A stretch of 64,000 nt of DNA from Deltaproteobacteria bacterium (GCA_029261855.1 JAJDAN010000089.1:124001-188000); one strand, 5' to 3'. Numbered from the stretch's first letter, positions 1-8,635 are shown. Notes: generated by a model not told the origin, from the sequence alone. Translations and numbers: made by a program.

Positions 1-187
1 TGCCCTCGAAGAGCGCCGCAGCCACGACGGTGGGCGTCAGCAGCGGATCGCCGCGCGTGACGTCGACGATCAGGAAGAAGATCGCGACCACCGATCCGCC
101 GAGACCTGCCGAGAAGAAGGCGTCGTAGAGAATGTCACCGGTGGTGTGACCACTGCTCGAACCGCCCGAAGGCGCCGGTGCCGTCAT
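1..187 (-). CDS. Partial hypothetical membrane protein (N-terminus only)
   Basis: Only the first 62 codons lie in the window; the gene runs off the left edge. The start is an ATG with a GGAGGA ribosome site a few bases upstream. The N-terminus is short and Gly/Ser-rich, followed by an amphipathic stretch (about residues 18-29) and a hydrophobic segment (about 30-45) that is probably the first membrane span. It ends in an open frame with a second hydrophobic stretch beginning. No recognised family motif is visible. Its start faces the end of the EamA permease gene, so the two could be cotranscribed, although a hairpin lies between them. Confidence 0.6.
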   Translation of the reverse strand, partial: MTAPAPSGGSSSGHTTGDILYDAFFSAGLGGSVVAIFFLIVDVTRGDPLLTPTVVAAALFEG

Positions 188-199
188 GGGGTCCTCCGC

Positions 200-220
200 G
201 CCGAAGCCATCCGCTTCGGC
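200..220. terminator. Hairpin between EamA gene and partial gene
   Basis: A perfect 8-bp stem (GCCGAAGC / GCTTCGGC) with a five-base loop lies just upstream of the partial gene. The rest of the 175-bp gap (188-362) contains further GC-rich inverted stretches but no gene that I can see. There is no T-run after the stem on either strand, so it may be a Rho-type or attenuating structure, or a remnant of a dispersed repeat. Confidence 0.35.
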
Positions 221-362
221 TCTGCGCCGGGGACCCAGCAATTGGCGCGGGGACATGCCCCGGCTGTTTGAAGGCGCAAGCATATCCGACTGCCGGGGAA
301 CCGCGACGCCCCGCCCCGATGGTCGCGAGAAGGCGGAGACTGAGCCGGGTCCCGGAACGCCC

Positions 363-1331
363 TCAAGCCTCGTCGCCGCCCGCCTCGTCGCCGCCCTCTG
401 CGCCGAGCGGTGCCGTCAGGGCGGGGACACGTTCGCGGGTCTCGACCGCGTGCGGAGCACGCACGAAGAGCAACACCCCCACCGCGACCAGCAGGAGGCC
501 TGCGATCTGCTGCGGGGACGGGACCTCGCCAACGATCACGAACGCGGGCACGAGGGTCAGCACGGGGATCGAAGGCACGACGATGGCAGTCGCACGCGCC
601 AGGTCGAGCCGGGCGATCGCCTGGTACCAGAGCATCGTTCCGACGTAGGACAGCACGATGCCCTGCACCGCCAGGACCGGGAGCTGCGCTTCGGCGATGC
701 TGCCCGGCAGCAGCGACCGCCCGGAAAGCAGCGCGTAGCCCAAGGCCGTGAGCGCCAGCAGCAGGCCACCCCAGAAATAGCGAGCGCCCGTGAGCAGCTC
801 CGGCACCGCGTGCGGCAGTCGCCGCAGCACCAGCAGGTGGGAGAGCTGCCAGGCGAGTGGCGTCGCGAGCAACATGCCGATCCCGAGCGGATCGGCCTCG
901 GACTCGCCCGTCATCGCGAACGCGATGCCCACCAGCAGCAGCGCCGCCGACCCCACGCGGCGCAAGGTCAAGCGGTGGCCCAGGACCCCCCATGCGAGCA
1001 GCAGGGAGTAGACGGGCTCGATCTGCAGACACAGCACCGCGTCGAGCGCCGAGGTGCGCGCCGTCCCCACGAAGAAGAGCAGGTACGGGACCACGGTGCC
1101 CAGGACGCCGACCCCCGCCAGCAACGGCGCGTCGCGACCCTGGAACAAGCTGCGAAGCTGGCCTCGGGCGACCAGAACACCGGCGGCCGCGAGTCCCCCG
1201 AACAAGGTGGTGACGGCCGCCACGAAGACCGGATCACCCGCCTCGGTGGTGAGCCGTGCAACGGGGCCCACGAAGGCACCGTTCAGCGCGCACAGCGCCG
1301 CAAACACGAGCCCAGCTCGTTCGGGATTCAC
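363..1331 (-). CDS. EamA/DMT-family permease
   Basis: An inner-membrane protein of 322 residues with about ten hydrophobic segments in two similar halves, the usual layout and length of EamA drug/metabolite transporters. The transported compound cannot be predicted; members export amino acids, nucleosides, sugars or drugs. Typical features include the small-residue-rich spans and the second-repeat segment around residue 215 (SYVGTMLWYQAI). The C-terminal 35 residues are a polar, Glu/Gly-rich cytoplasmic tail. The start is GTG; no strong ribosome site is visible, so a start a few codons away is possible. It lies alone between the partial gene and the PEP-CTERM gene, all on the same strand. Confidence 0.85.
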   Translation of the reverse strand: MNPERAGLVFAALCALNGAFVGPVARLTTEAGDPVFVAAVTTLFGGLAAAGVLVARGQLRSLFQGRDAPLLAGVGVLGTVVPYLLFFVGTARTSALDAVLCLQIEPVYSLLLAWGVLGHRLTLRRVGSAALLLVGIAFAMTGESEADPLGIGMLLATPLAWQLSHLLVLRRLPHAVPELLTGARYFWGGLLLALTALGYALLSGRSLLPGSIAEAQLPVLAVQGIVLSYVGTMLWYQAIARLDLARATAIVVPSIPVLTLVPAFVIVGEVPSPQQIAGLLLVAVGVLLFVRAPHAVETRERVPALTAPLGAEGGDEAGGDEA

Positions 1332-1418
1332 GGGTCGGGTCCGTCCTCACAGCCAAGCGCGATGCTTGGGATCGGTCCCGTATAGCCTGGGCGGGCGGAG
1401 GCCGGTAGGGTCGGCGCG

Positions 1419-2069
1419 TTATGGGCGAATACGCCGCCGGCCGAGCGCGAGCGCGATGCCCGCGCTGAGCAGCAGGCCCGTGGTCGGCTCGGGAACTACG
1501 CCGCCGACGGTCTCCGAGCTCGCACCCGATACGAGGGATGTCCCCTGCACGTGGAGCGCTGCCATCGCTGCGATCGAGCCCCCCGAAGCGAAGGAGGGTG
1601 CCGCAGCCAGGAAGGCCTCGAGATCGAGGGACAACGAGGTGTCCACCGGCGCGATCCGGAAGCTGGCGGTGGTCAGCTGACCGTTGCCGGGCGGACCGGC
1701 GCCATTGCCGAACGACACGCCGTAGTCGAAGTCGCTTCCGGCACCACCCGCCACGGGCGGCGCCAGCGAGAGTACGTACGCGGTCGTGACTTCGTCGTCC
1801 GAGGTGATCGACAGCTCCGGGATCGCACCGTCGAGGTTGAAATAGAAGCGATGGAGATCGGCGTCCGGGCCGAGCGCGTCGCGTAGCGCGATCTCGAACA
1901 GCAGGCCCGTGCCGTCCTGGACGACTTCGACGTCCGCATAGCTTCCTTGCAGTCCGTCATCGAACTCGACATCGAGCGTGAAGGCGACCGCCTGCGCGGA
2001 CTGCGCCAGCAACAAGCTCGCCCCCGCGATCGCGATCCCGCCCATCCAACGCCTGGTCTGTCGAAGCAT
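1419..2069 (-). CDS. PEP-CTERM sorting-domain protein
   Basis: A 216-residue exported protein. A signal peptide occupies about residues 1-28 (basic RRW start, hydrophobic core, cleavage near AQA). The C-terminus has the tripartite PEP-CTERM signal: Val-Pro-Glu-Pro near residue 193, a hydrophobic span of about 15 residues and a terminal Arg-rich tail (GRRRIRP). Such proteins are cleaved and anchored or released by exosortase (EpsH/XrtA type) in Gram-negative bacteria that make exopolysaccharide. The middle is acidic and beta-rich, with no catalytic motif, and may be a cohesin-like or structural domain. No exosortase is in the window, so the processing enzyme must be encoded elsewhere. Confidence 0.85.
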   Translation of the reverse strand: MLRQTRRWMGGIAIAGASLLLAQSAQAVAFTLDVEFDDGLQGSYADVEVVQDGTGLLFEIALRDALGPDADLHRFYFNLDGAIPELSITSDDEVTTAYVLSLAPPVAGGAGSDFDYGVSFGNGAGPPGNGQLTTASFRIAPVDTSLSLDLEAFLAAAPSFASGGSIAAMAALHVQGTSLVSGASSETVGGVVPEPTTGLLLSAGIALALGRRRIRP

Positions 2070-2198
2070 GCCGACACGCCTTCCCTACGCAGCCTGCCCT
2101 CTACCGGGCGGCTACCAGGGAAGTGGGTGTCGATGCGCGGATGTGGCAAACCGCGGCAAGAACCCCGCGGGCGACGCTCTCTACGATTCGCGCAGGGC

Positions 2199-3209
2199 TC
2201 AGCGACGCGAGCGCAGGCCCAGGTTCACGATCTTCTGCAGGAAGGCCGGGTACTCGAGACCGGCGGCCTTGGCGGCGGTGGCGGCCTCCTCGCCGTCGGC
2301 GAGCTCGGGGTTCGGGTTGGCTTCGAGGAAATAGAACTCGCCGTCTTCGCCGAGACGGAAGTCGAGGCGTCCATAGCCGCGCAGCTCGAGGGTCCGGTAG
2401 GCCCGACGCGAGATGCGGTCGAGCTTTCGCCGCTGCAGGTCGGTCAGATCGGGAGCGATCAGGTCGACCTTCTTCTTTTCCTGGTAGGCCGCGTCGTGCT
2501 TGACCTTCTCGGTCGCGATCAGCGGCTCCCCTTCCGCGCGCCCACCGATCACGAGTTCCTGGGGCGGCAGGACCTGGAGGCGCTCGTTGCCGAGCACGGC
2601 GACGTAGATCTCGCGGCCTGGAATGAACTCCTCGACGATGGCGTCGGTGCCGACGCGATCGTGAACGAACTGAACGCGTTCTTCCAGCTTCTCCACGTTG
2701 TTCACGATCGAGGCCTTGGCGATGGCGATCGACGCCTCTTCGACCAACGACTTCACGATGAGCGGAAACTGGAGCCGTCGCGGAAGCCTCGTCTTGCGGC
2801 CGAGGCGCGCCACGAAGAAGCGGGGCACGCGCACCCGGTGGTAGATCATCAGCTTCTTCGCGAGGGACTTGTCCCGGGCGAGCATCAGTCCGCGGGGGCC
2901 GCAGCCCGTGAAGGGTACGCCCAACAGCTGCAGGTAGGAGACGATCGCGTGGTCATAGACGGCCTCCTCCTGGAATTCTTCGAGCAGGTTGAAGACCAGG
3001 TGCGGCTTCCAGGTGACGACCGCCCGTCGGATGGGTAGGAGCTCTTCGCGCACCCCGAGCTGCCGGACCTCGTGGCCGAGCGCCCGCAAGGTCGTGACGA
3101 CGCCCCACTCGGTCTTGATGTCGTGGACCTGCTGCTCGCTCAGGCCATCGAGCGAATCCGGCACGACGTGATCCTCGTGGCTGAGGACGAGGATGCGACG
3201 CTTGCGCAT
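2199..3209 (-). CDS. ATP-grasp ligase, D-Ala-D-Ala ligase-like
   Basis: A 336-residue ATP-grasp enzyme. The N-terminal half has the nucleotide-fold pre-ATP-grasp region (residues 5-105). ATP-binding lysines lie near 125 and 173, the loop EEFIPGREIYVAV near 205, and the metal-binding strand pair DFRLGEDGEFYFLEANPNP near 290-310, with the Glu and Asn that coordinate magnesium. Such enzymes join a carboxylate, as acyl-phosphate, to an amine; the substrate is not identifiable. It lies directly downstream of a zinc-peptidase gene on the same strand (40-bp gap), so a ligase plus peptidase acting on the same peptide is likely. The ATG has an AAGGAG ribosome site six bases upstream. Confidence 0.82.
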   Translation of the reverse strand: MRKRRILVLSHEDHVVPDSLDGLSEQQVHDIKTEWGVVTTLRALGHEVRQLGVREELLPIRRAVVTWKPHLVFNLLEEFQEEAVYDHAIVSYLQLLGVPFTGCGPRGLMLARDKSLAKKLMIYHRVRVPRFFVARLGRKTRLPRRLQFPLIVKSLVEEASIAIAKASIVNNVEKLEERVQFVHDRVGTDAIVEEFIPGREIYVAVLGNERLQVLPPQELVIGGRAEGEPLIATEKVKHDAAYQEKKKVDLIAPDLTDLQRRKLDRISRRAYRTLELRGYGRLDFRLGEDGEFYFLEANPNPELADGEEAATAAKAAGLEYPAFLQKIVNLGLRSRR

Positions 3210-3249
3210 GGAATCTCCTTGGCACCGGCGCGCAGCCGCGCCGGGACGG

Positions 3250-4269
3250 TCACATCGCGTGCCACTCCCGCCGCCGGTACACGTACTCCACGGTCCGGGC
3301 CGCCACCAGAACGGCCAGGTCGTTGACGAGCTGGTCCGCGGGCGCGGTGGCTCGCAATCGGAGCTGACGGCAGCGGTTGGTCATTTCGCGCAACACGAGG
3401 TCGATCGCGTACTCGTGGCGCCCGGTTCCCCGCGCGACCTGCCGGCGGATCCGCGCGCGGGTGCGACGCAGGAACGAGGCCGCCGACGGACCACTGGCAT
3501 CCGACCGACCGAAGAGCCGGTGCAGGTCGGCGTCGTAGACGTGGCTCTCCACGTAGTCGAAACGCCCGCGCTTGGCCTCGTAGTACTCCGCGAGCGTACT
3601 GCGCAGACGCGGCAGGTGTTCGGGCCGGGCGCGGCTCCGCACCGGGGGACGCCTGCCTGCGAGCTCCCGCATCAGCTCGTCCACGTACTCGAGCTTCTTG
3701 AGAGCAGGCCAGCCCTTGTAGCGGGTTCGCCAGCGGGAACGCGGCGTGAGCCAGACCGCGAAGGTCTCCGCGAAGTCCTCGTCCGGGTGCGCCTGGGCAT
3801 ACCAGTAGTCGAGGTGGAGGACATAGCGCTGGCTCGCGGGATTCGGGCGGTACGAGTCCGGGTAGCGCTGGGACGACTTCCCGAAGTGCTTCTGCCAGCG
3901 GCGCCGCCGCTGCAGGTTGAAGGCGTGCTGCACCGCGTGTCCCAGCTCGTGCCGGAGCAGACGCACGCAGCTCGCGCGGGTGGCACCCTCGGCCTCGAGC
4001 ATCTGTCGCCGCTCGAGCCGGATCAGGCGCGGGTGGGCGAGATAGAAGGGAATCGCGACACCCGGAACACCCTCGGGCGAGAACCATTCCTCGGAAAGCC
4101 AGAAGTGCGGGCGCAGCAACAGGCCGCAGGCGGCGATCTCTTCCTGGACCTGCGCGACCTGGTCCGCCACCCAGGAATCCTCGAGCTCCACCCCGAGGTC
4201 GCAGAGCCGCATTTCGAGCAGCTGCGCGTCGCTGGCTTCCGCCCAGTCGTGATCCGAGGCTCCGCGCAT
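3250..4269 (-). CDS. Putative zinc-binding metallopeptidase (gluzincin-like)
   Basis: A protein of 339 residues with the zinc motif HELGH near residue 107 and a downstream Asp-Phe-Ala-Glu-Thr-Phe-Ala segment (about 165-171) whose Glu is the expected third zinc ligand. This is the pattern of the 'putative zinc-binding metallopeptidase' family (COG4307-like). No signal peptide is seen, so it is probably cytoplasmic. I chose the ATG at 4269 because AAGG lies eight bases upstream; another ATG at 4305 would add twelve Arg-rich residues and has no ribosome site. It is upstream of, and probably cotranscribed with, the ATP-grasp ligase. The C-terminal 100 residues are basic, with no recognised domain. 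Confidence 0.75.
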   Translation of the reverse strand: MRGASDHDWAEASDAQLLEMRLCDLGVELEDSWVADQVAQVQEEIAACGLLLRPHFWLSEEWFSPEGVPGVAIPFYLAHPRLIRLERRQMLEAEGATRASCVRLLRHELGHAVQHAFNLQRRRRWQKHFGKSSQRYPDSYRPNPASQRYVLHLDYWYAQAHPDEDFAETFAVWLTPRSRWRTRYKGWPALKKLEYVDELMRELAGRRPPVRSRARPEHLPRLRSTLAEYYEAKRGRFDYVESHVYDADLHRLFGRSDASGPSAASFLRRTRARIRRQVARGTGRHEYAIDLVLREMTNRCRQLRLRATAPADQLVNDLAVLVAARTVEYVYRRREWHAM

Positions 4270-4367
4270 CGGACCAACCTTAAGGCGGCGCCTGCGATCC
4301 GTCATGGGGTCGATGAGGGCGCTCTCGCGAGTGGGGGTACACTGGGCCCACGGCAGGGGAGCACAGC

Positions 4368-4595
4368 GTGAGAAGCAGGAAGCTCGGCCTCATTGGTCAC
4401 GCAGCACTCGGCTGCGCGACCGCGATCGCTCTCATCGCGTGCGACGGGGACTGGGTGTCCGAGGGCCCGGTGACGGCGTGCACCGAAGTCGGCGTCCAGT
4501 GTTCGCTCGCAAAAGGACCGCTCGGGGTCTGCGAGCGGGTACCCTGCCCTCCCGGACAGGACCCGCCCTGCTTCACGTGCACACCCCAACACTAG
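4368..4595 (+). CDS. Small cysteine-containing lipoprotein
   Basis: A 75-residue protein. It has a basic N-terminus, a hydrophobic stretch and a lipobox ending Leu-Ile-Ala-Cys near residue 25, so it should be lipidated and anchored in the envelope. The mature part is about 50 residues with six further cysteines (among CTEVGVQC, CERVPC and CFTC), suggesting a disulfide-stabilised small domain. The start is GTG with GGGGAG eight bases upstream, and a -10-like TACACT lies at 4338-4343. No family is recognised. It diverges from the zinc peptidase and converges on yghU across a repeat element. Confidence 0.65.
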   Translation: MRSRKLGLIGHAALGCATAIALIACDGDWVSEGPVTACTEVGVQCSLAKGPLGVCERVPCPPGQDPPCFTCTPQH

Positions 4596-4606
4596 ACGGG
4601 GCGGGG

Positions 4607-4681
4607 CTAGCTGGCGAAGCGTAGGCTTCGCTTGCGACGGAAGCCGAGATCCCAAGACGGAGTCTTGGGTCGGCCCCCTAG
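4607..4681. repeat. CTAG-bounded repeat, type 1 (copy C)
   Basis: A 75-bp element beginning and ending with CTAG. It has two hairpins in tandem: GCGAAGC/GCTTCGC (4614-4620 with 4625-4631) and CCCAAGAC-GGA-GTCTTGGG (4651-4669). It is closely similar to 10770-10846. It fills the gap between two convergent genes, and its right-hand CTAG contains the TAG stop of yghU. A role as bidirectional terminator is plausible but there is no T-tract. Confidence 0.7.
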
Positions 4682-5520
4682 TCCAGATCGCTCGCGCTGT
4701 GACGTTCGGGTACGCGCAACGCTTCGTCGCCCCAGGCCTTGTTGACGCGCTGCCCGCGCTTCACCGCGGGTCGCTCCTGGATCTCCGACGTCCAGCGCAG
4801 GACGTTCGCGTACGACCCGACGTCCAGGAATTCGCCGGCCTCGTAGAGCTTCCCCTGGACGAGACCGCCGTACCAGGGGAAGGTCGCCATGTCGGCGATG
4901 GTGTACTCGTCGCCGCCGAGATAGGCCCGGTCGGCGAGATTCCGGTCGAGCACGTCGAGTTGGCGCTTCACCTCCATGGCGAAGCGGTTGATCGGGTACT
5001 CGTACTTCTCGGGCGCGTAGGCGTAGAAGTGACCGAAGCCCCCGCCCAGGTACGGCGCGCTACCCATCTGCCAGAACAGCCACGACATGCACTCGGCGCG
5101 GGCCGCCGGGTCCTTCGGGAGGAAGGCGTCGTACTTCTCCGCCAGGTAGACCAGGATCGCGCCGGACTCAAACACCCGGGTGGGCGGCGACGTGCTGTGA
5201 TCGACGAGTGCCGGGATCTTCGAGTTCGGGTTGGCGGCCACGAAGCCGCTGCCGAACTGGTCCCCCTCGCCGATGTTGATCAACCAGGCGTCGTACTCGG
5301 CGTCCTGCTTGCCGATCGCGAGCAGCTCCTCGAGCAACACCGTCACCTTCACGCCGTTGGGCGTGGCGAGGGAGTAGAGCTGCAGCGCGTGCTCGCCCAC
5401 CGGGAGGTCCTTGTCCTGGGTCGCTCCCGCGATCGGGCGGTTGATCTTTGCGAAGCGGCCGCCGCTCTCGGAATCCCACTTCCAGACTTTGGGGGGAACG
5501 TATGCAGGGGAGTCGGTCAA
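4678..5520 (-). CDS. yghU: YghU-like disulfide-bond oxidoreductase / glutathione transferase
   Basis: A 280-residue soluble protein that follows E. coli YghU closely along its length: the N-terminal segment PPKVWKWD, the thioredoxin-like part with LYSLATPNGVKVTVLLEELL, the glutathione-binding NPNSKIPAL and FESGAILVYLAEKY, then the helical domain with GGGFGHFYAYAPEKYEYPINRF and the tail ERHSASD. YghU-type enzymes bind two glutathiones and reduce disulfides and hydroperoxides. I place the start at the TTG at 5520 because AAGGA lies seven bases upstream and it matches the family's N-terminus. An upstream ATG at 5598 would overlap the end of ychF. The stop lies in a repeat. Confidence 0.92.
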   Translation of the reverse strand: MTDSPAYVPPKVWKWDSESGGRFAKINRPIAGATQDKDLPVGEHALQLYSLATPNGVKVTVLLEELLAIGKQDAEYDAWLINIGEGDQFGSGFVAANPNSKIPALVDHSTSPPTRVFESGAILVYLAEKYDAFLPKDPAARAECMSWLFWQMGSAPYLGGGFGHFYAYAPEKYEYPINRFAMEVKRQLDVLDRNLADRAYLGGDEYTIADMATFPWYGGLVQGKLYEAGEFLDVGSYANVLRWTSEIQERPAVKRGQRVNKAWGDEALRVPERHSASDLD

Positions 5521-5563
5521 GGGGATTTCCTTCAGTGGTCGGGGGTACAGTGGCTCGCGAGCT

Positions 5564-6655
5564 TCAGTTGCTCGTGAGAAAGTGACAGACGTCGCCATCG
5601 GCGACGATGTAGTCCTTGCCTTCGCTGCGCAGCTTCCCGGCCTGGCGAATGGCCTTCTCGGACTTCAGCGCCTCGAGATCGTCGACGCTGTACACCTCGG
5701 CGCGGATGTAGCCCTTCTCGATGTGGGTTTGGAACACGCCCGCCGCGACCGGACCGGTCGCGCCGGCGGGGATCGTCCAGGCGCGGATCTCCATCGGCCC
5801 GGCGGTAAAGAAGCTCTGCAGCCCGAGCAGCCGATAAGCGGCCCGTGCCAGGCTGTGGAGCGCGGGCTCGGCGAGTCCGACCGCTTCGAGCATTTCTGCG
5901 CGCTCTTCGGCGTCCAGCTCCGCGAGCTCGGCTTCGAGCTTCGCGCATACGCTGACGACCTCGCCGCCGTCGGCGACCGCCAGGGCGGCAACGCGCTCGG
6001 TGTACTCGTTGCCTCCAGAAGCGAGACAGTCTTCGTCGATGTTGCAGACGTACAGCAGGGGCTTGGCGGTCAGGAAGCCGAACGCGCGGGCAGCGCGCGC
6101 CTCGTCCTTCGTGAGATCGAGCAGGCGCAGGGGCTTGTCGTCGGCCAGCAAGGCCTGGGCCTTCTCGAGCAGCGAAAGGCGGTTGCCCGCCTCTTTGTCT
6201 CCTCCCCGTGCAGCCCGACGCGCCTTGTCGACGGCGTTCTCGACAACCTCGATGTCCGCGAGCATCAACTCGGCTTCGATGGTCTCGACGTCCCGGAGCG
6301 GATCGACCGTCCCGTCGACGTGGGTGACGTCGTCGTCCTCGAAGCAACGCACCACGTGAAGGATCGCGTCGACGTCCCGGATGTGACTGAGGAACTTGTT
6401 GCCGAGACCCTCGCCCTGGCTCGCGCCTCGCACGATGCCTGCGATATCCACGAGCCGAAGAGAGGCCGGCACCACGCGCTCCGTCTCGACGTGACGATGG
6501 ATCTGCGCCAAACGGGCATCGGGCACCGCGACGATGCCGACGTTGGGCTCGATCGTCGCGAACGGGTAGTTGGCCGCGAGCGCACCGGCAGAGGTGAGCG
6601 CGTTGAACAACGTCGACTTGCCGACGTTGGGCAGCCCTACGATTCCAGCTTCCAT
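5564..6655 (-). CDS. ychF: Redox/translation-linked ATPase YchF (Obg-family)
   Basis: A 363-residue protein, exactly the usual YchF length. The P-loop is GLPNVGKST near residue 7, the switch region holds [10 protein letters not shown], and the base-recognition segment is CNIDED in place of the GTPase NKxD, as expected for this ATP-preferring Obg relative. The C-terminal TGS/DUF933 part ends with the characteristic [12 protein letters not shown]. YchF binds ribosomes and influences the oxidative stress response. The ATG begins the protein directly at the P-loop strand. The open frame continues upstream across the next gene, but that part is not coding. Confidence 0.96.
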   Translation of the reverse strand: MEAGIVGLPNVGKSTLFNALTSAGALAANYPFATIEPNVGIVAVPDARLAQIHRHVETERVVPASLRLVDIAGIVRGASQGEGLGNKFLSHIRDVDAILHVVRCFEDDDVTHVDGTVDPLRDVETIEAELMLADIEVVENAVDKARRAARGGDKEAGNRLSLLEKAQALLADDKPLRLLDLTKDEARAARAFGFLTAKPLLYVCNIDEDCLASGGNEYTERVAALAVADGGEVVSVCAKLEAELAELDAEERAEMLEAVGLAEPALHSLARAAYRLLGLQSFFTAGPMEIRAWTIPAGATGPVAAGVFQTHIEKGYIRAEVYSVDDLEALKSEKAIRQAGKLRSEGKDYIVADGDVCHFLTSN

Positions 6656-6774
6656 GGCGGCGGAGGATAGTCGTCCGGCCGGGGCGCGCCACGAACACAG
6701 GGCTGCACCCCGGGTGGCGGCCTTGCTCGCCCTATGCGCCCGCCCTGCCCGCCGCCATTCTCGCCTTACTCGCC

Positions 6775-7605
6775 TTACTCGCCCTTGAAGACGGGCTCCC
6801 GCTTCTCCATGAACGCGCTGAGTGCCTCGCGTAGATCGTTGCTCTGCAGGAAGGCCGCGTTCCAGGTCGCGACGAAGTCGAGCCCGTCTTCGACGCTCTT
6901 GCCCTCGCAATAGCGAAGCACCCGCTTCGTCCCCTGCACCGCCAGGGGGGAGTTCCGCGCAATGCGCCCGGCCATGTCCCGCGCCGCGTCGAGCGTGGCG
7001 TCCGCGTTCTCGTGCACGGCGTTGACCAGGCCGATGTCCCGGGCGCGGTCGGCGCCGAAATCGTCTCCCGTCAAGGCAAGCTCCGCCGCGATGCCCTTGC
7101 CCACGATGCCCGGCAGTCGCTGCAGCGTCCCCACGTCCGCGATGATGGCGATCCGGGTCTCGCGCACCGAGAACACACTGTCGGCGGACGCCAGACGGAT
7201 GTCGCAGGCGGTGATGAGATCGATGCCGCCGCCCAGGCAGTAGCCGTGCACTGCGGCGACGACGGGCTTCGGACAATCGGCGACGCTGGTGATCGACCGC
7301 TGCAGACGCTGGATCTCGGCAAGGGACTCGAGGCGTCGCGAAGCCCCGGAACGCGGGTCCGACCCGGCACCGGCGATGGATCCGCCCATGCTCTTGAGGT
7401 CGAGGCCCGCACTGAAGTGGGGCCCGCGGGCGGCGAGCACCACCGCGCGCACGGCGTCGTCGGCGGCGACGGCCTGCATGGCCCGGGGTAGCTCTTCCCA
7501 GAACGCAGGGCCCATCGCGTTTCGTCGCTCGGCGTTGTCGAGCCAGAGGGTCGCCACCCCGTCGGACTGCTCGAGGTCGAAGACCGTATAGGGATTCGCT
7601 GCCAT
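6775..7605 (-). CDS. Enoyl-CoA hydratase/isomerase, dienoyl-CoA isomerase (ECH1)-like
   Basis: A 276-residue crotonase-fold enzyme. The oxyanion-hole segments are [11 protein letters not shown] (about 63-73) and [11 protein letters not shown] (about 120-130). Asp129, Glu149 and Asp157 occur at the 20- and 8-residue spacings of the three catalytic acids of mammalian ECH1 (delta3,5-delta2,4-dienoyl-CoA isomerase), and [10 protein letters not shown] around 156 is typical of that subfamily. It should therefore shift double bonds in oxidation of polyunsaturated or odd-position unsaturated acyl chains. It is the last gene of a three-gene operon with two MaoC-type proteins (35-bp gap). A 9-bp tandem repeat at the 3' end gives two successive in-frame TAA stops. 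Confidence 0.88.
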   Translation of the reverse strand: MAANPYTVFDLEQSDGVATLWLDNAERRNAMGPAFWEELPRAMQAVAADDAVRAVVLAARGPHFSAGLDLKSMGGSIAGAGSDPRSGASRRLESLAEIQRLQRSITSVADCPKPVVAAVHGYCLGGGIDLITACDIRLASADSVFSVRETRIAIIADVGTLQRLPGIVGKGIAAELALTGDDFGADRARDIGLVNAVHENADATLDAARDMAGRIARNSPLAVQGTKRVLRYCEGKSVEDGLDFVATWNAAFLQSNDLREALSAFMEKREPVFKGE

Positions 7606-7640
7606 GTTGTTCTCCTGCTGATCGAGTGGCTGGGCTCTGC

Positions 7641-8081
7641 CTACCTGGCCGGGACCGTCAGCATGACGGTTCCACTGGCGTGCTCGCCCAGTTCGTTCGA
7701 GGCGGCGACCGCGAGTTCCAACAGGCACTCGTCGCCCTCGATGCTCTTCTGCTTGACCTCGCCGCTGAAATGCAGAGCCTGACCCGGGATGGCGGGAGCC
7801 CCGAGACGGATCGCGATCTTCTTCAGCATCGCCTCGGGCCCCGCCCAGTCCGTGACGAAGCGCGCCACGTAGCCGTTGGTGGTCAGGATGTTCATGAACA
7901 TGTGCGGCGCCCCCTGGGCACGCGCGTAGTCCGGATCGTGGTGCACGGGCATGAAGTCGCGAGATGCGATCGCGCCGGCCACGATGACGGTAGACGTCAC
8001 GGGGAGCGCGAAGGGCGGAAGCGCGTCTCCGACCGCGACGTCCCCCCCACGGATGGATTCGGTTGCCAGGCGCGTCATCAT
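7641..8081 (-). CDS. MaoC-type acyl dehydratase
   Basis: A 146-residue single hot-dog domain protein. The segment [15 protein letters not shown] holds the Asp (about 42) and His (about 47) of the R-specific hydratase catalytic pair, although the usual Asn-Pro is replaced by Met-Pro. Proteins of this kind hydrate enoyl-CoA, often as a heteromer with a MaoC_N-type partner. The partner gene immediately upstream overlaps it by ATGA (8078-8081), so the two are very probably translated together and act as one enzyme. The downstream neighbour is the dienoyl-CoA isomerase-like gene. Confidence 0.85.
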   Translation of the reverse strand: MMTRLATESIRGGDVAVGDALPPFALPVTSTVIVAGAIASRDFMPVHHDPDYARAQGAPHMFMNILTTNGYVARFVTDWAGPEAMLKKIAIRLGAPAIPGQALHFSGEVKQKSIEGDECLLELAVAASNELGEHASGTVMLTVPAR

Positions 8082-8635
8082 GCCGCCCCCATCGTCGACG
8101 GATCGAACTTGAAGACCCGGAAGAGTTGACGCCCGACCAGTTCACCGTCGCCGGTCGTGTAGGTCGTGATCCACGTGACGAAGTAGCCCTTCCCGAGTGA
8201 CGTCTGCTTGCGCGGCGAGATCGATTCGCACTCGGATCGGGTATGCAGGTGGTCTCCCGGTCGCAGGTAGCGCATGAATTCCAGCTCGGAGTTCGTTGCA
8301 AGGGTCCCGACGTAGCCCTCCTCGTCGAGGGCCACGATCGGGTTGTCGTGGGACATCTCGTTCGGCGCACCGCCGCGCTCGGCGATGCCTTCGATCTTGG
8401 GCCGAGGCATCGACCAGGCCTGGAGCATCGCGGGTGGCGCGACGACGCCGCCGAAGCGCGTCGTCCTCGCGAACTCCTCGTCGAGATAGACCGGGTTGCG
8501 GTCGTCGAGTGCGTCGACCCAGTGCCGGATCATGGGGACGTTCACCGGGTCGGGCGAGATCACGGGCGGGGAGATGGACTGCCCGACGTAGGCCTCGAGC
8601 TTCTCTCGCACGGGATCGGCTTCTTCTGCGGACAT
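8078..8635 (-). CDS. MaoC N-terminal-type (FAS1-like) dehydratase subunit
   Basis: A 185-residue protein of the MaoC_dehydratas_N family. It has an N-terminal helix (VREKLEAYVGQ), the substrate-pocket region NPVYLDEEFARTTRFGGVVAPP, and a hot-dog core with LEFMRYLRPGDHL. This family forms heterodimers with MaoC proteins, as in mycobacterial HadAB/HadBC and the hydratases of sterol side-chain degradation. It starts the operon 8635-6775. The stop overlaps the next start by four bases. The substrate is probably a bulky or long acyl-CoA, which is inference from the family. Confidence 0.85.
   Translation of the reverse strand: MSAEEADPVREKLEAYVGQSISPPVISPDPVNVPMIRHWVDALDDRNPVYLDEEFARTTRFGGVVAPPAMLQAWSMPRPKIEGIAERGGAPNEMSHDNPIVALDEEGYVGTLATNSELEFMRYLRPGDHLHTRSECESISPRKQTSLGKGYFVTWITTYTTGDGELVGRQLFRVFKFDPSTMGAA

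Noticed and set aside
4269-4305. A twelve-residue N-terminal extension of the zinc peptidase (start at 4305)
   Set aside because: It has no ribosome site and an Arg-run composition; the ATG at 4269 has AAGG at the right distance.
5564-7276. A 570-codon frame that would fuse YchF to upstream sequence
   Set aside because: The part upstream of 6655 is antisense-frame noise across the isomerase gene; YchF begins at its normal P-loop and has full length from 6655.
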